DNA of 64,000 bases from Ceratodon purpureus (lineage: Eukaryota; Streptophyta; Bryopsida; Pseudoditrichales; Ditrichaceae), in the NCBI GenBank assembly GCA_014871385.1, contig CM026426.1, positions 100,294,009 to 100,358,008 of the forward strand, read 5' to 3'. A program made the translations under genes and the position numbers. Below, piece by piece: positions 22,219 to 33,347 of this stretch (the stretch's first letter is position 1; every line of letters starts with the position of its first letter). Below the pieces are notes generated by a model that did not search any database, was not told where the DNA came from, and saw nothing but the letters and a program-made list of their open reading frames with translations.

Positions 22219-24064
22219 ATGGACCACCTTCATCACTTGGTGAGTGGTCTTTTGTGTTTATGTCGTCGTCGTTGTTGTCATTGCCATGAGCTCCTTGTGG
22301 TTTAGGGTTCAGTTTTTCCGGTCCTGTGATGTTCGTTGCAGAGTCTGTGTCTATGCTTCCTCTGTCCTAGGGTTTAGTTCTCCCTAGTCGTCGTCCTCCC
22401 ACGGCTGTCCTAAAGGTTTAGTTTAGGGTTTCCTGTTCAGGGTATCTTCCTTTCTGATTACGTGTGTGTTGTTTAGGCACTCTGCCAAGTACGGTTAGGG
22501 GTGCTGTGGTGTGCGGAATGATATTGTATTAGGGTCTGTTCCTTTTTTTCGATGTTTTATCTTTTGTTCCTCTGTTGTTCTCTCTCCGTAGTCGTGGTTT
22601 ACTTGAATTTCGGTGTTAGTTAGACGTCCTCTATGCTAGCATCGTTGGCGCATGCCTTCCCTCAGGTAGTCTTTTCATTCTGTTTCCTTTGTTTTTTTTT
22701 TTTTTTTTTTCCTTCTCTTTATATTTCGTTCATTCCTTTTGTCTCTTTGCTTATCTCGCAAACTGTATTCCGCCTCCTCCTTCCTACTTGTGCCATTTTT
22801 TTTCCCAACCCTTGCTTCTCCAGCACTTTCATTTCTTTGCCCTGTTACCGCTACTAAAACGGTACTAACATAAGTGTCTTCCATGCGGTTCTTCTCTAGG
22901 TTTCACAGAAAACACCCCCGGACCTTGGAGGACTCTCCGCCCACGACGCCTGCAAGGTTCTTCGGCTCCGAGCGACGGTCCTGGATGTGAAGGACCTTCC
23001 CGCGGAATGGCAGGTCAAGATAGAAAAGCAAGCTCCGGGGCCAGTGCCAGGGGTGAGTGTCCCATTCTCCTCTCCTGAATTTCTAATCCTATACCTGTCC
23101 TAGTCCTGTCCTATTCATCTTCTATTCCTGTCCTATCACCCTCTTCTCTTCGGTATTACTGATGTAGTCGATGTATGGACAGCTTCTTGTGCAGGGCAAG
23201 CAAGGGTCGGAGGAGGTCATTGTGTGTCAGAGCACATGGACTTGCTATCCAGCAAACAGAGATGCCTTCACCATCTCCGAATACGATTGGATGATGGTGG
23301 AGGTTAACCTTCTCTGGCGTCGGTCTTATGTGTCATCGCAGGGTGGTGGGAAGGCCCGGGCCAAGATCCCTTTCATTTGCCGTTACTGTAATTCAGATAT
23401 GGTTGATAAAGCCAACTTGGGGTGGCACAGACAGATGGATATGTGTCCCAACTACGACACCAAGAAGAACGGGAGGTTGAAAATCTACCCCTCTCGCGGT
23501 TTGGATGGGAATAAGGAGTCCAGGGCCGTCTTCAAGAAGTACAACCTCTCTATTCCGTGGCAGATGTTAGGTAAACATCTCATGCCCAAGCCGGGAGGAG
23601 CGGGGAGGTCTGCCAGGGTGGTAAACGACGAAGAGTCGGCGGACGATGACAGCACTACCGAGGACAGTAGGGATGAGGTCGTCATGCTGAGCAGCGGGAG
23701 TGGGGGGGGAGTGCCTGTAGCTGTTGAATTGCCGCCGGTAGAGGTCACTCCGACATCCAAGAGAGTGAAGGTCGGGGACGGTCCTAGCGTGGCGGAGGTG
23801 CTGGAGGAGAATAACAGGGACCGGCTGGCGCGTACAGGGGGGGCGGGAATAATGGTAGGCGGGGTGGGCTGGCGACTGCAGGAGGAGGGGACACTCAGAA
23901 AGGGAAGAGGCCTCTCAGGTCTGGAGGGACTGCAGGGGGGCAGCAAGGGGGTGTGGCAGGGGGGAGCGGCATCAGGTCGAGGACCAGGGGGGCGACAGCA
24001 GCGGCTGCGGGACAGGGCGCTCCAGTCGGGAAGAGGGCGAAGGTGGACAGCAGTTCCTGCCTAA
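22219..24064 (+). CDS. MULE accessory gene, N-terminal half (unknown, zinc-knuckle-like)
   Basis: Predicted exons, all phase 0: 22219-22239 (MDHLHHL), 22624-22665, 22900-23052 and 23195 onward, each with GT/AG borders. The protein has a short helical start, LRLRATVLDVKDLPAEWQVKI, then a domain with IVCQSTWTCYPAN and EYDWMMVEVNLLWRR. A CRYC-x20-CP-type group with a His (FICRYCNSDM...GWHRQMDMCP) may bind zinc. After about residue 220 the sequence turns acidic and then Gly-rich, with an NLS-like KRVKV. Past about 23.85 kb two frames look plausible (the other has PVGKRAKVDSSS), and a G-run frameshift or an intron is likely. I know no family for it. It is not MURA and I cannot relate it to maize mudrB. 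Confidence 0.5.
22301..22432. promoter_or_regulatory. Telo-box-like TTTAGGG cluster in first intron
   Basis: Three TTTAGGGTT or AGGGTTTAG motifs (about 22301, 22369 and 22421) lie shortly after the first exon of the plus-strand MULE gene. Telo boxes in leaders or first introns are a common plant expression element. Function here is inferred from position only. Confidence 0.3.
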
Positions 24065-24251
24065 TGAACCGTGAAGACGAGGATGAGGGCTCCAAGGCGC
24101 GGGGACCAGCTAGAGAAGGGGAACAGGAGGGTGGGGGTAGTAGTCGGGGGAAAAAGAAAGGAGACGGGGAGGATGGGAGAGGAGGCAGCTCGCGGGTGAG
24201 GAAGCAGCAGCCGGCCAAGGGGGGGGGGGGGGGGCGAGGGCAGGGAGAATG

Positions 24252-25902
24252 GAAGAGCCGGTGCCACCGATGGACGCCGAGGCGAGGCGCAGATTTGATT
24301 GTATCATGTAGGCGAGAGGTAGAGCTCGGGAGTTGTATCCGGACCCGGATCCACAGACGGTACCTAAACCTCCAGGCCCACCCCCGGGACTGTATTGCTT
24401 GGTGGAGCAGAGTGGCGACATCATTCCCTTGGAGATGCTGACTGACCTGCAGGCGGCCACGAAGGAGTTACGTGCCCTGCAAGAGCAGGGCCATCTGCGG
24501 GGGAAGGTAGCCGCGGCGTGGGGTTTGCTCAAATTCACCCCCGAGATTATGGTAAGAGGAAATTCGGTCCCTTCATATATGAATCTGCTAGTGCTGCTGT
24601 GTTTGGATGATTGGATTACATAATGAACTGAATGTTTGTTTTGATTGGCAGGATACTTTACCGAAATCAGTCGTGGACGGGGTCGACATATGCAAGGCCG
24701 CTTTCGTGAGGAAATCTGAAGAGGACATCGAGAAGGAGATAGCGGCTTTCTTCGTTCACCACGATGACGTTCTGTCGTACTCAGTCGCGCAGAGGAACTT
24801 CGCGCAGACTCGCCGCGAGATGGAAGAGAATCGGGCCAGGCATGTGGCCGACGAGCTTGTCAAGTTTGACGAGGGGCTGGAAATCGAGGCAGAGGAGAAG
24901 GCGTGGGCTTGGTCGCCACTCTTCGTGGAGCTCATCACCGTCCCGGAGCCTACATTTCTTCGTCGCCCTTTTCATCACACGGTCGAGGAGTTCGAAGCCC
25001 TCATAGTCTGGACAGAAGACGAATACAGTCGAATGGATATGTGCACCGAACCCCCCCACATGGCTCGCGCATTGAAGTTATTTGCCCGATCAGAGGTTGG
25101 AGGGAGGATGCCCATGCTTTGTCCCGTCGGCGGACTGACTAAGGAGAGGCTCAATTCGAGGAGCGTACAGGTTATGTTTGCCATGGAGGAGCTCGTCCGA
25201 TGCGGTAAGATTTTCTTTCCTACCTTGGACTTGGAGGGGACGGCCTTCAGGGATTTCCGACGTGTTCTGGACAACGGTGGTGAGCAAGGGGACCAGGTAG
25301 CGAAATTCATACAGTGGCGAAGACGAACCTTTGTGAAGGCCTGCCGCGACATGGTGGCCACTCAGCAGGAGCACATTCTCCGCGACATGTGGGTCGACCG
25401 CGCCGGAGTGGACCGTGAGGCTGTCCTAACTGCCTTTCGCCACGTACTCCTGCTCCGGGAGAATATTGAGCTCGGATATTGTTTTGGGTCCTTGGAAGCT
25501 TTGGGTGTTTGGCCCCGAGCGGGAGATGACTTTTTTAGGGCTGCTCGGGGGCTTCACCGGGAGAGTGTGTCGGCCTGCATCACCAAGATCGCGGCCTGGA
25601 ATGTCGACGACAACTTGGAGGAGTTAGACGACTTCAGGGCTTCTCAAGTGCTCTGCACCTTTGATGTTGGGCGATGTGCAGATGACTCTTCACCTGATGG
25701 GGACCTTGGGGATGAGGTGGGCGGAGATGGACATGGAGGCGGCTTCGGGGATAGGGTGGGTGCTCGGGTCATTACGACATCGGGTGCGGTTCAAGCCGAA
25801 GGTGGACCGAAGGAGGAGCCCAGCGTTTCCGGTGTGCTTGAGGAGAATGACTTCATCACAGCGGCAGTCCAGCCCGTCGTGCTGTTCAGGGGCCCCTACT
25901 AG
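24252..25902 (+). CDS. MULE accessory gene, C-terminal half (unknown, helical)
   Basis: After a G14 tract at about 24220 a frame opens with MEEPVPPMDAEARRRFDCIM. A TAG at about 24309-24311 interrupts it; it then continues ARGRARELYPDPDPQTVPKPP to an ATT ATG|GTAAG donor at 24551. The last exon (24652-25902) is 416 codons, joins in phase 0, and is fully open: DTLPKSVVDGVDICKAAF, long Glu/Arg-rich helices, WAWSPLFVELITVPEP, MPMLCPVGGLTKERLN, a block ending FFRAARGLHRESV, and an acidic/Gly tail. I recognise no domain. Whether it forms one protein with 22219-24064 depends on splicing or frameshifting around 24.06-24.31 kb, which I cannot settle. It runs convergent to the transposase. Confidence 0.55.
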
Positions 25903-26760
25903 TCCTCTGGTTTGCTGGTCAGACTGTACATAGGATAGAAGTTCCGTAGGGCAGGCAGTGTTGAGTTGCGTGGGGTTTTGTTTCTTCGTTCTCAGGGCAC
26001 TTCAGTTTGGGAATGGCATCCATACTGTAAGGACGTAGTCACTGGAAGACAGAACTGGAATTCCTTGTCCTAAGAGACAGTAACATGTTTTTAAGACAGG
26101 CCGTAGCCCTATTATGGAGGGTTTAGGGCATGGACCTCATTTTGGTTGTGAACCTGGTCGTGTACTAAGGACACCTGACTTGTTTGGCCTAACGCACTCT
26201 TAAAAGCCCCGGAATGTTTAAAAAAAAAGGAGTTAAGGAAAGAGGAAATAATGCGTTCTGAATTTCCAGTACTTCACGCGCAACAACGGTGAAATGAATC
26301 CATTACACGGAAATTAAATAATAATAAAAAAAAAAAAAAAAAAAAAAAACGGATACAAATAAGATTAATATGAATTAAAAAATGCTAACATACAATTAAA
26401 ACGAATACTATTAGGACAGGGACTGACATGATAACAATGACAGAGAGGACACGGAGGACAGAAACTCTTAGGACAGGGAGGACAGCAATGACAGGTAGGA
26501 CACGGAAATTTACTGCCATGACAGGGAGGACAAGCGTCCATCGAGCATGATATTCAAATACAATCGGGTAATGGTAAACAGGCGGGCATATTGCCTGTCC
26601 TAACAGGGGACCCACCCTTCAAATAACTGTCATAATAAGGAACCCCCATTCTCAGGTGTCATAGAATCACAATGACAAAATATGATTCCATTGAATAAAA
26701 AGAAACAATCACCCTCTGTCCTAAGAATCCAAGCGTGTCCTACCCTGTGTGTCCTATATT
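25903..26760. other. Convergent 3' intergenic region of the MULE
   Basis: No gene. It holds a poly(A) tract of about 22 bases (about 26328-26350) and the densest cluster of the AGGACA/TGTCCT motif, including several in 120 bp around 26410-26530. The 3' ends of both MULE genes must lie here. Confidence 0.6.
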
Positions 26761-29700
26761 CTAACGGGTTCCGCGAGTTGTCCTATCGCTATTCTTCTTG
26801 CGACCTGTCTCTGAGAAAGCTTTAAACCGCCGGAGATTCTTCGGTCCATCACCAACCTTGAAGGAAGGTTGTGACAAAGGGTGAAGGAGCCCTTTATCAC
26901 TCTTCACTTTCATGGCAGAAAGTTTCCCTTTGAATTCGTGTGCAAGAGCCACGAAGTGTGTCCTCAGATTCGTATTTCCCGCTGCGAGCCCTTCACACTC
27001 CCGCATTATATCTTTGAAATCGCAAAGTTGTTTCTCAGGGCTATCGGTCTTTACAACGGCTGTCCTTTCAGTGCCAGTTTGAGCCTCCCTTCCAGTAGCA
27101 AAAGCATCCACCCCAGCAGTGTTGTATCCAGCAGCAATGGTCCCCCTCAATGATCCTGCATATCTGATAATATCCGCAGGTTCGACCTCCTTATTTATCA
27201 TCCTGAAAACCTTCACTACGTGTTTGCAAATGTTTCCCCTCTGTCCTAATGGACAGTTACAATTAGCCCAGTCAGAATTCGGGCTCGTGACAGCCCAAAT
27301 CTCTGGAAAATTTGTCTGCGATGCCACATAGGCGACGTCCTCCTCTTCACAGATTCGCACATGCTCATCAGGAATCTCAGCAGCTCTCATGACAGCACTG
27401 GCCACTATCCCTTCAGCTTTACCATTCTTAATGAAACCATACAATTTACATTGAACAGCATACCAGTAGTGGGTTAAGACATCCTTCACCAAGTGGTATA
27501 TCAACCAGTCGACCCGTCTCCCATCGAATTTCTGTCTGCTTGTCCTAAGAATTGCCTTCAAATTAGCGTGGTAGCTCTCAACTGTTGCATTGGTGTCCTG
27601 GTTTGCGTGCGATATGTTCCTGTACCCTTTCACCCACATCTCAATTTTCGGTATCCATTCCTTTTCGAAATAAGCGAAGAACGTTTTGGCCTGTGGATAC
27701 TTCGCTTTCAGTTGCTTAAACCTCTCCTGAGCAGCCTGTACAGCCAACTCCCCTTGCAAAATTCCATTCCCGTACATCAAGTCTGCACATGCCCCCAGCA
27801 CCTCTGCCCTTAAGTAGTTCGCCTTTATCTTCTGCATAGCGTTTTCAAGCCATGCCTTTCGGGTATGCCATAAACATAAGAGAATCTTGACGTCCTCATT
27901 CTTTTGTCCCTCCACCTGCTCAGTCTCAGGCCAGACCTTCCTGTACTCAGGACAGACACAGCAGTCATTAGGACCGGTTTGTTTTGGCATATTTCGTAAT
28001 TCAAATTAGTGAGCAGGGTCTGTACTTGACTCACCTTATAGCATTAAGCTCCGCATCATCATTATCCACCAGGAAAGAGCTTGGTTTCCAATCTGGCTTC
28101 ATAGCGATACACCTTTCATTGAGTTTCTTCAGCCATGGAACTATATCAACCTCTCTTGATCTCCCCTGGATTGTAAAAGCAACCGGAATACCTTGCTCCC
28201 ATTCGTCGAAGACCATAACAGTGTAAAGCGGATACTGGGGAAACAGAGAAACGGTACAGCAGTATCAGAGATTACGACAATAAATTAAGGACAGCCTGTC
28301 CAAGACAGTGGAGAGGGTGAACGAAATAAAAATACGACAGGCTGGAGGTCCGAACTGACCTTCGGGGCGTTGGTTGAAAATGTTGCATCCATGGACAGTG
28401 GTCTACGGTGGCCATGGCGGACCATCATTTCGAGCTGCCATTCAGTTTGGATGGCCAAGCAGAAAGGGTCGTCTTCATCAGGAGGGGGGTCATTCAACTC
28501 GATGTTACCATATTCCTTGTAATGATAAAAACAATCAGGATTCTCGTCTGTCCACATACGGACACTCATGGCATCCCTGGGATGCTTTTCCCACAGCTCC
28601 TTCGCTAACTTGTTGGCGATGTTATACACATCACAGGGCATCACGAAAGTGTCTCGTGTTGCTGGGAGGTTGTCCTTGGCACATCGGAGCACCTCTGCCT
28701 TGTGGTCTGCCATGACCTGGGCAGGCGATTTGCCTGACCTAAGGGAGTCAACAATCCACTGTTTTGTTGCAGCTGATAAGTGTCCAGACAGCCCTGCCCG
28801 CTGTCCTCCGAACTCTGCGCCATGACACGGATTTCCAGCTTTGTTGACATGATCCATGCAGTGGAATTGAATGGTACAAAGGTTTTCATCAACCTCCAAC
28901 TGTTTGGCCACGAAATTACACTGACATCCCTGTTTCATGGACATTCCGGCATGTCTCTTACCCACCCTAGTCTTCCTCTTTGGTTTCACTGCTGCATCGA
29001 GCATAGCCTGGGCCTGCAAAAGACGGTCCTTGGCCTCCTTCAGCCTGGCGTGCTCTTCAGCATCCTCATCTACAGCCTCAGCATTCAGATCAGGGACAGG
29101 GTCTAACTTACTTTTCTTCTTAGGTCGGGGTTTTACGGCAGCTTGCTTTGCCGCCTTGTCTACAATCTTCTGAGCACGTTGCAAAGCTTTCCTTTGGTTG
29201 GTGGAATTCTTCTTCTGAGTGAGGGTGTGGGCAAAGACTTTCTGTATTTCCACCTTGTAGTGCTTCGTATAATCCTCTGGACCATATTGACACCAATACC
29301 TGCACGAAATAAACATGAAAGAGTTGTAGTTACCAAAGAGGTCATGCAGGCAGAATAATTAGGACAGACAGAGTTGAACAAAATGACGGTGCAGATTCCT
29401 TGAGCAGACATCAAATCACAACTGAAGTGCAGGTCACATAAGGAATACATTATACGAACCACAGATAGATCTCTAGCATGGACAGGGGAATAACACATAG
29501 GACAGAGAGATACCCTTCACTTTGTACCTGATTTCTTGGACAGCTGATTCCCCTCGCACTTGTTTCCTTTCGCCTCTTTTCTTGCACTTTCTAGTTTCCT
29601 CAACAAAGGTGCAGGGATGCTGTCTAGCGGACATTTCGCCCTCCAAGAAGTCGTCCAGCCGGTCCCACGGTATTGTAGCTTTGTGTGTCTCACGTCGCCT

Positions 29701-30264
29701 ACCACGCCCTTGGTTGCACTTCGTTTCCCATTCTAGGTCTGCCCTAGTGAAAGGGCCAGCAGGTGGGTTCTGGACAGACATCTTCACCCTATCCCGCACA
29801 TACCTCCAAGAAGGCCTCTGATTGTTCTTCTCCTTTGCTCCCACACCAGAACTGTCCTTTCTTTGTGGACTGTGTTCCTCTTCTTCGATGGGTTGCTCGA
29901 CTGCACCTTGAAAATCATTTGCAGGACCAACACCGTCAAATCCGTGAGCAGCACCGTTATCCCCATCCGCAAACTCTCCCGAGACATCTGGACTAGACGA
30001 ACATGCGCCCCAACTGAAGCTGTCCTCCACGGCAGCTAGGTCAACAACGTGATCTTGCCCAGCAAGATCTTGCATACGGTCAGACCTTCTTGTTGCCCAA
30101 GACTCGTCCCGCTCTGATGTCGCCGACAGAGTGATGCGTGTCCTAAAACCTCCCTGTCCAGGGTCACCGTCGAAGTCCCAGGCGTTGAAATCCTGGTCCT
30201 CCCTGAGGACTGTCTCCCGTTCCGCCATCGTCCCCGCGCTCTGGTTTGGACCGTCAGCCTCCAT
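26761..30264 (-). CDS. MULE transposase with DDE core and SWIM zinc finger
   Basis: The model is complement of 29528-30264, 28360-29299, 28035-28234 and 26761-27940. All borders are GT/AG, the phases agree, and the spliced frame is 1,018 residues with no stop. Residues 1-245 are acidic and disordered. A charged coil is followed by a Cys/His region (GCQCNF...CMDH...CHG). The MULE catalytic domain has first Asp in RRPLSMDATF (about D550), second Asp in FLVDNDDAELNAIR (about D616), the CLWH motif (C648, H651) and the Glu in NATVESYHANLK (about E747). The SWIM finger is CNCPLG...ICKHVVKVF (C853, C855, C864, H866). This enzyme cuts and integrates the element through the 256-bp ends. All key residues are present, so it is likely functional. 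The ATG at 30264 is the first in frame after the right terminal repeat. Confidence 0.9.
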
Positions 30265-30593
30265 CGCCCAAGAGTATCCTCATGTCTCTGAACTTCATGA
30301 CAACTCAGAAGTCATGATGTCCGCCCACACTGGAATTGTAACCACACCCCACGAAATCGGATGGAGAGCCGCACCCTTCAACACCGAACCAGAGTCCACC
30401 CGCCGCGCCTAGCACCATCTCTCCCAATTGCGCAGAGAGCTTCGTCCTCGATCCGTTGCAGAACTTCGTGCTGAAGAACCTCAACACAGCAGCCCCGAGC
30501 ATCACCATCGCAGGAGCAGCGCAGCCGCCAACAAAATCAAACCCCTGCAGCCGTCTACAGTGCCGGCGGCATTGATGGGACAAGACGGGTACG

Positions 30594-30849
30594 ATGGCGA
30601 CGGGGGCGAGGGAGACGACGGGATGGGAACGTCTGGTTGGGAACGGGGCCCGGCGGGGGACGAGACCGGGCACGGGGGGCATCGCAGCGCGGGCGGGTGC
30701 GGGAGAACGGGCTCCACGGGCCCGGGAGGCCGGGGCGAGGGACGGGGACGGGGAGGGTCGGGAGGGTCGCGAGGCTCGGGAGCGCGGGGGCTGCCCCTGC
30801 CCTCAAACAAAGGAAATGCAACGCTCGTAGGGGCAAAATAAAGAGACCC
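30594..30849 (-). repeat. MULE right terminal inverted repeat
   Basis: Reverse complement of 21600-21855 with two mismatches. It ends AAAGAGACCC at 30849. Confidence 0.95.
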
Positions 30850-30858
30850 GAGAATCCC
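30850..30858. repeat. Target-site duplication, right copy (MULE)
   Basis: GAGAATCCC, identical to 21591-21599. Confidence 0.92.
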
Positions 30859-32580
30859 CTTAGCCTGGTATTTTCAGTTACCTTGTCTGCACAAAGTACC
30901 GTTGTACTTTGCTATGTACCGTTATACCTCGTTCTGACATTGTGAAGTATTTTGCTATACCAAAAACGTTTGTTTCATACAGTATAGACTAAACGCAGTT
31001 CCTGGGTGCTCAATCATTTTGACGGTTGTTTTCAAGCGTATGTTGAAAAAGCAAATTTCAAAGTACCGAGATGGTAGCCATGATATTTATTTTTTCTCAA
31101 GCATTTTATGTGATCTCGATCTGTTCCTGTATGGAGTTATACAAGTTTTTTCCTGTGATTGGTGCGGTGTATTCGGTAGGACCAGCACCAAGGGTACATT
31201 GAAGAAGATAGTACGGCTATTGCTTATATAAATGGGCCACTGTGATGATCATCTGAAAAGTAGTAGCTAACTTTGACTGTGTTACAGGATTCAGAGAGAA
31301 ATTACGCCAGCAGGTTATCGGCGATGGAGCGAAACCAAGTCGAGACGAACAAAAGACTGGACAACCTCCAGAATATGCTGATAACTGTCCTGAGCAATCT
31401 ATCTGGCAATGATGCAACGAAGGGCGCACATTCGGAAGAACCCCGGCACCGCAATCCAGGTGAGACATCTGGGACTGTTGTACGTACAAACTCGAAAGCA
31501 GGAGAGTCCGGGGGTATTGGGAGCAGTGAACAGTGGTGGGATGTGCATTGTAAGACTTCGGACGAGGAAGAGGATGCACGTGATGATTCCCAGAGGAGAG
31601 CTCCTTTGAAAACCAATGCCCAGTCGCAGGTGATTCAATTCTAATGTTCAGCTTGGTGTGGAAGACTCGTTCATATGTTTGAGTTACTGCATTGATCCCC
31701 TTTGAAATGATTTGAGTTTATCTATGTCGGTGCTCATTTAAAAAAACTCGTAATCGTTATTCCTCGAATGCAATATTTGATTGACAGACCTTTACTGTAT
31801 GTACATGTCTCATTCTTTCTCCCATCTATGCATCTACTATGTATTCTAAGTGTGGAGTCTCCATCGTTTCAAGATGATTAGAATCTGTAGGAGTTGAATG
31901 TCGAAGAAACTTTGTTTCAATTATCAACTTTGTACTTGATTTCAATATCCAAAAATGAAGATTTACTAAACTGCGTTTGATATACAATATCTGTTTTTGT
32001 TATGCCAGAAACGTTCCAAAGGAAGGTGGATCCCACCCCGTAAACTCCAGTCAAAACACAATCGGAGTTGAGGTAAAACAGAGGACACTTCGAAGTTGTT
32101 TGTTTTGTCATATAATCTTGTGAAGAATAATACCTATATGGACGCAGCATAACAGAATAGTATCAGTTTTGATACAAACAACCTTTATATATACCTTAAC
32201 ATAACTGCAAATGAAGGTTGCATTTGTCTCAGTAGTGCTTTAACTGTAAAGCTTTCCGGGGGCGAATGTTTATGTTGTCCCTTATGGTGTGTTTTGTGCG
32301 ATGATGGGATATCTGCCCCTGTACTAGTAATCGCATCTCAACTTCGAGCTCATCTCATTTGTTTTCAGAAAACAGCAAGTGTTTAAACTATGCGCAGTTA
32401 AATTTTACCTGATCACATGTTATTCTGTTGACTTAGAGACACATGTTATTTAGAAACGGAAATGTGAGTTGGCACTATCTTATGCTTCTGTTTGGTGTAC
32501 ATTTACAGGTCCAGACACCTATGCGCGACCTTTCCAAGAGCCTATCTACTGCGAAGGTACAAACCAGTACGTTAAAACTA
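30859..32580 (+). pseudogene. CACTA ORF1 distal exons, element A (downstream of MULE)
   Basis: The best segment is 31289-31460. After a TTACAG acceptor it encodes DSERNYASRLSAMERNQVET and DNLQNMLITVLSNLSG, a short coiled coil, and closes at a CCAG|GTGAG donor. It parallels the coiled-coil exon at 6696-7062. Smaller open segments with splice-like borders follow at about 31.98-32.07 kb (NVPKEGGSHP) and 32.51-32.57 kb (PMRDLSKSLSTAKV). Removing the MULE and one copy of its duplication would rejoin this gene to 19791-21599. Confidence 0.4.
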
Positions 32581-32955
32581 CCGTCAATGTAGTTGATGAA
32601 ACATATGTGATCGTGAATGAGTATTTGTTTATACTCGGGACCGCTGGTTTTGGAAATTGTTAGCGTCAATGATGACTGACTCGGCTGTTATGTATGCTGG
32701 TGGTTAGCCATACGTAGAATGTTGTCTCCTCTTATCGTGTATGCAGTAACATTCTGTGTCAAACATGTTCTAAACGCAATGTGTGGTAGGTGGCAAAAAC
32801 TCACATCATTCGATTTGTAATGTTTGAGACATTAAGTGCATTGAAGTGTATTACACGTGATTTGTGCATATATGAGATGTCTGTAAAACAGCACTGCATT
32901 GCTGTACATGAATTAGGTAGGACACATGTACGTCTAGAACCAAGTTTGTGTTTAA

Positions 32956-33347
32956 CCCTTTAATGCCTACGGCACCAATTTTGGTTGCAAAAGTATGTTT
33001 ATTGATGCCTGTGTCTGAATGACGTGGAATTTGGATATGAGTTCTTTACATCGAATAGGGGCAGGTAGTTAATCTGTCCAATGCACTAAAATTTAGTGAA
33101 TTTGCATACTTTATGTGTCAGATATGACGTGAAAGGTGGCATATTTCTATTATAATGACCCTTCATCCACGGTTGTATGAATTTCATCTAAGGATGACGA
33201 CATCGTGACATCATCCCCTTCACATCCGTACGGTTGGAGAAGGCAGGTTCTCTTTTTTAAATGACGTGGACCACTAAGAGGGATATAGCTCAACTGATGT
33301 GTTTTTTGCCGAACCATTGTGCTGAGACCGCCTTAGGCATTAAAGGG
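32956..33347. mobile_element. piggyBac-like MITE, 392 bp
   Basis: The ends read TTAA|CCCTTTAATGCC and GGCATTAAAGGG|TTAA. A TTAA target duplication with a 5' CCC terminus is the signature of piggyBac-superfamily transposons. The inverted repeats are about 18 bp with one mismatch (CCTACGGC versus CCTAAGGC on the same strand sense). There is no coding capacity, so it is non-autonomous. It lies in an ORF1 intron of element A. Confidence 0.75.

Larger units (their letters stand above)
22362..30146. repeat. Dispersed TGTCCTA/TAGGACA motif in the MULE
   Basis: By eye I count about twenty copies of TGTCCTA or TAGGACA inside the element, at about 22363, 22406, 23097, 23107, 23129, 25423, 26067, 26412, 26469, 26495, 26596, 26717, 26736, 26750, 26778, 27242, 27541, 29360, 29497 and 30140. 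Roughly thirteen have the longer form CTGTCCTA/TAGGACAG. They lie mostly in introns and in the 3' intergenic region, with a few inside exons. Chance would give about one 7-mer hit in 9 kb. The count is manual. Confidence 0.7.
21600..30849. mobile_element. Complete 9,250-bp Mutator-like element (MULE)
   Basis: The element is bounded by 256-bp terminal inverted repeats (21600-21855 and 30594-30849) and flanked by identical 9-bp duplications, GAGAATCCC. It holds two convergent gene units: a DDE/SWIM transposase on the minus strand (26761-30264) and a gene of unknown function on the plus strand (22219-25902). The repeats differ at only two positions and the transposase frame has no stop across four exons, so the insertion is recent and the element may still be autonomous. 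It sits inside the ORF1 gene of CACTA element A. It is markedly richer in GC than the surrounding DNA at its ends and in the plus-strand gene. Confidence 0.93.

Noticed and set aside
23485..24538. Long minus-strand frames opposite the MULE accessory gene
   Set aside because: GC-rich, low-complexity antisense shadows (Ser/Pro/Leu only) without splice or start support.
33281..33333. TATAGCTCAACTGATG resembling a tRNA A box
   Set aside because: No B box or clover-leaf follows, and it lies inside the piggyBac-like MITE.
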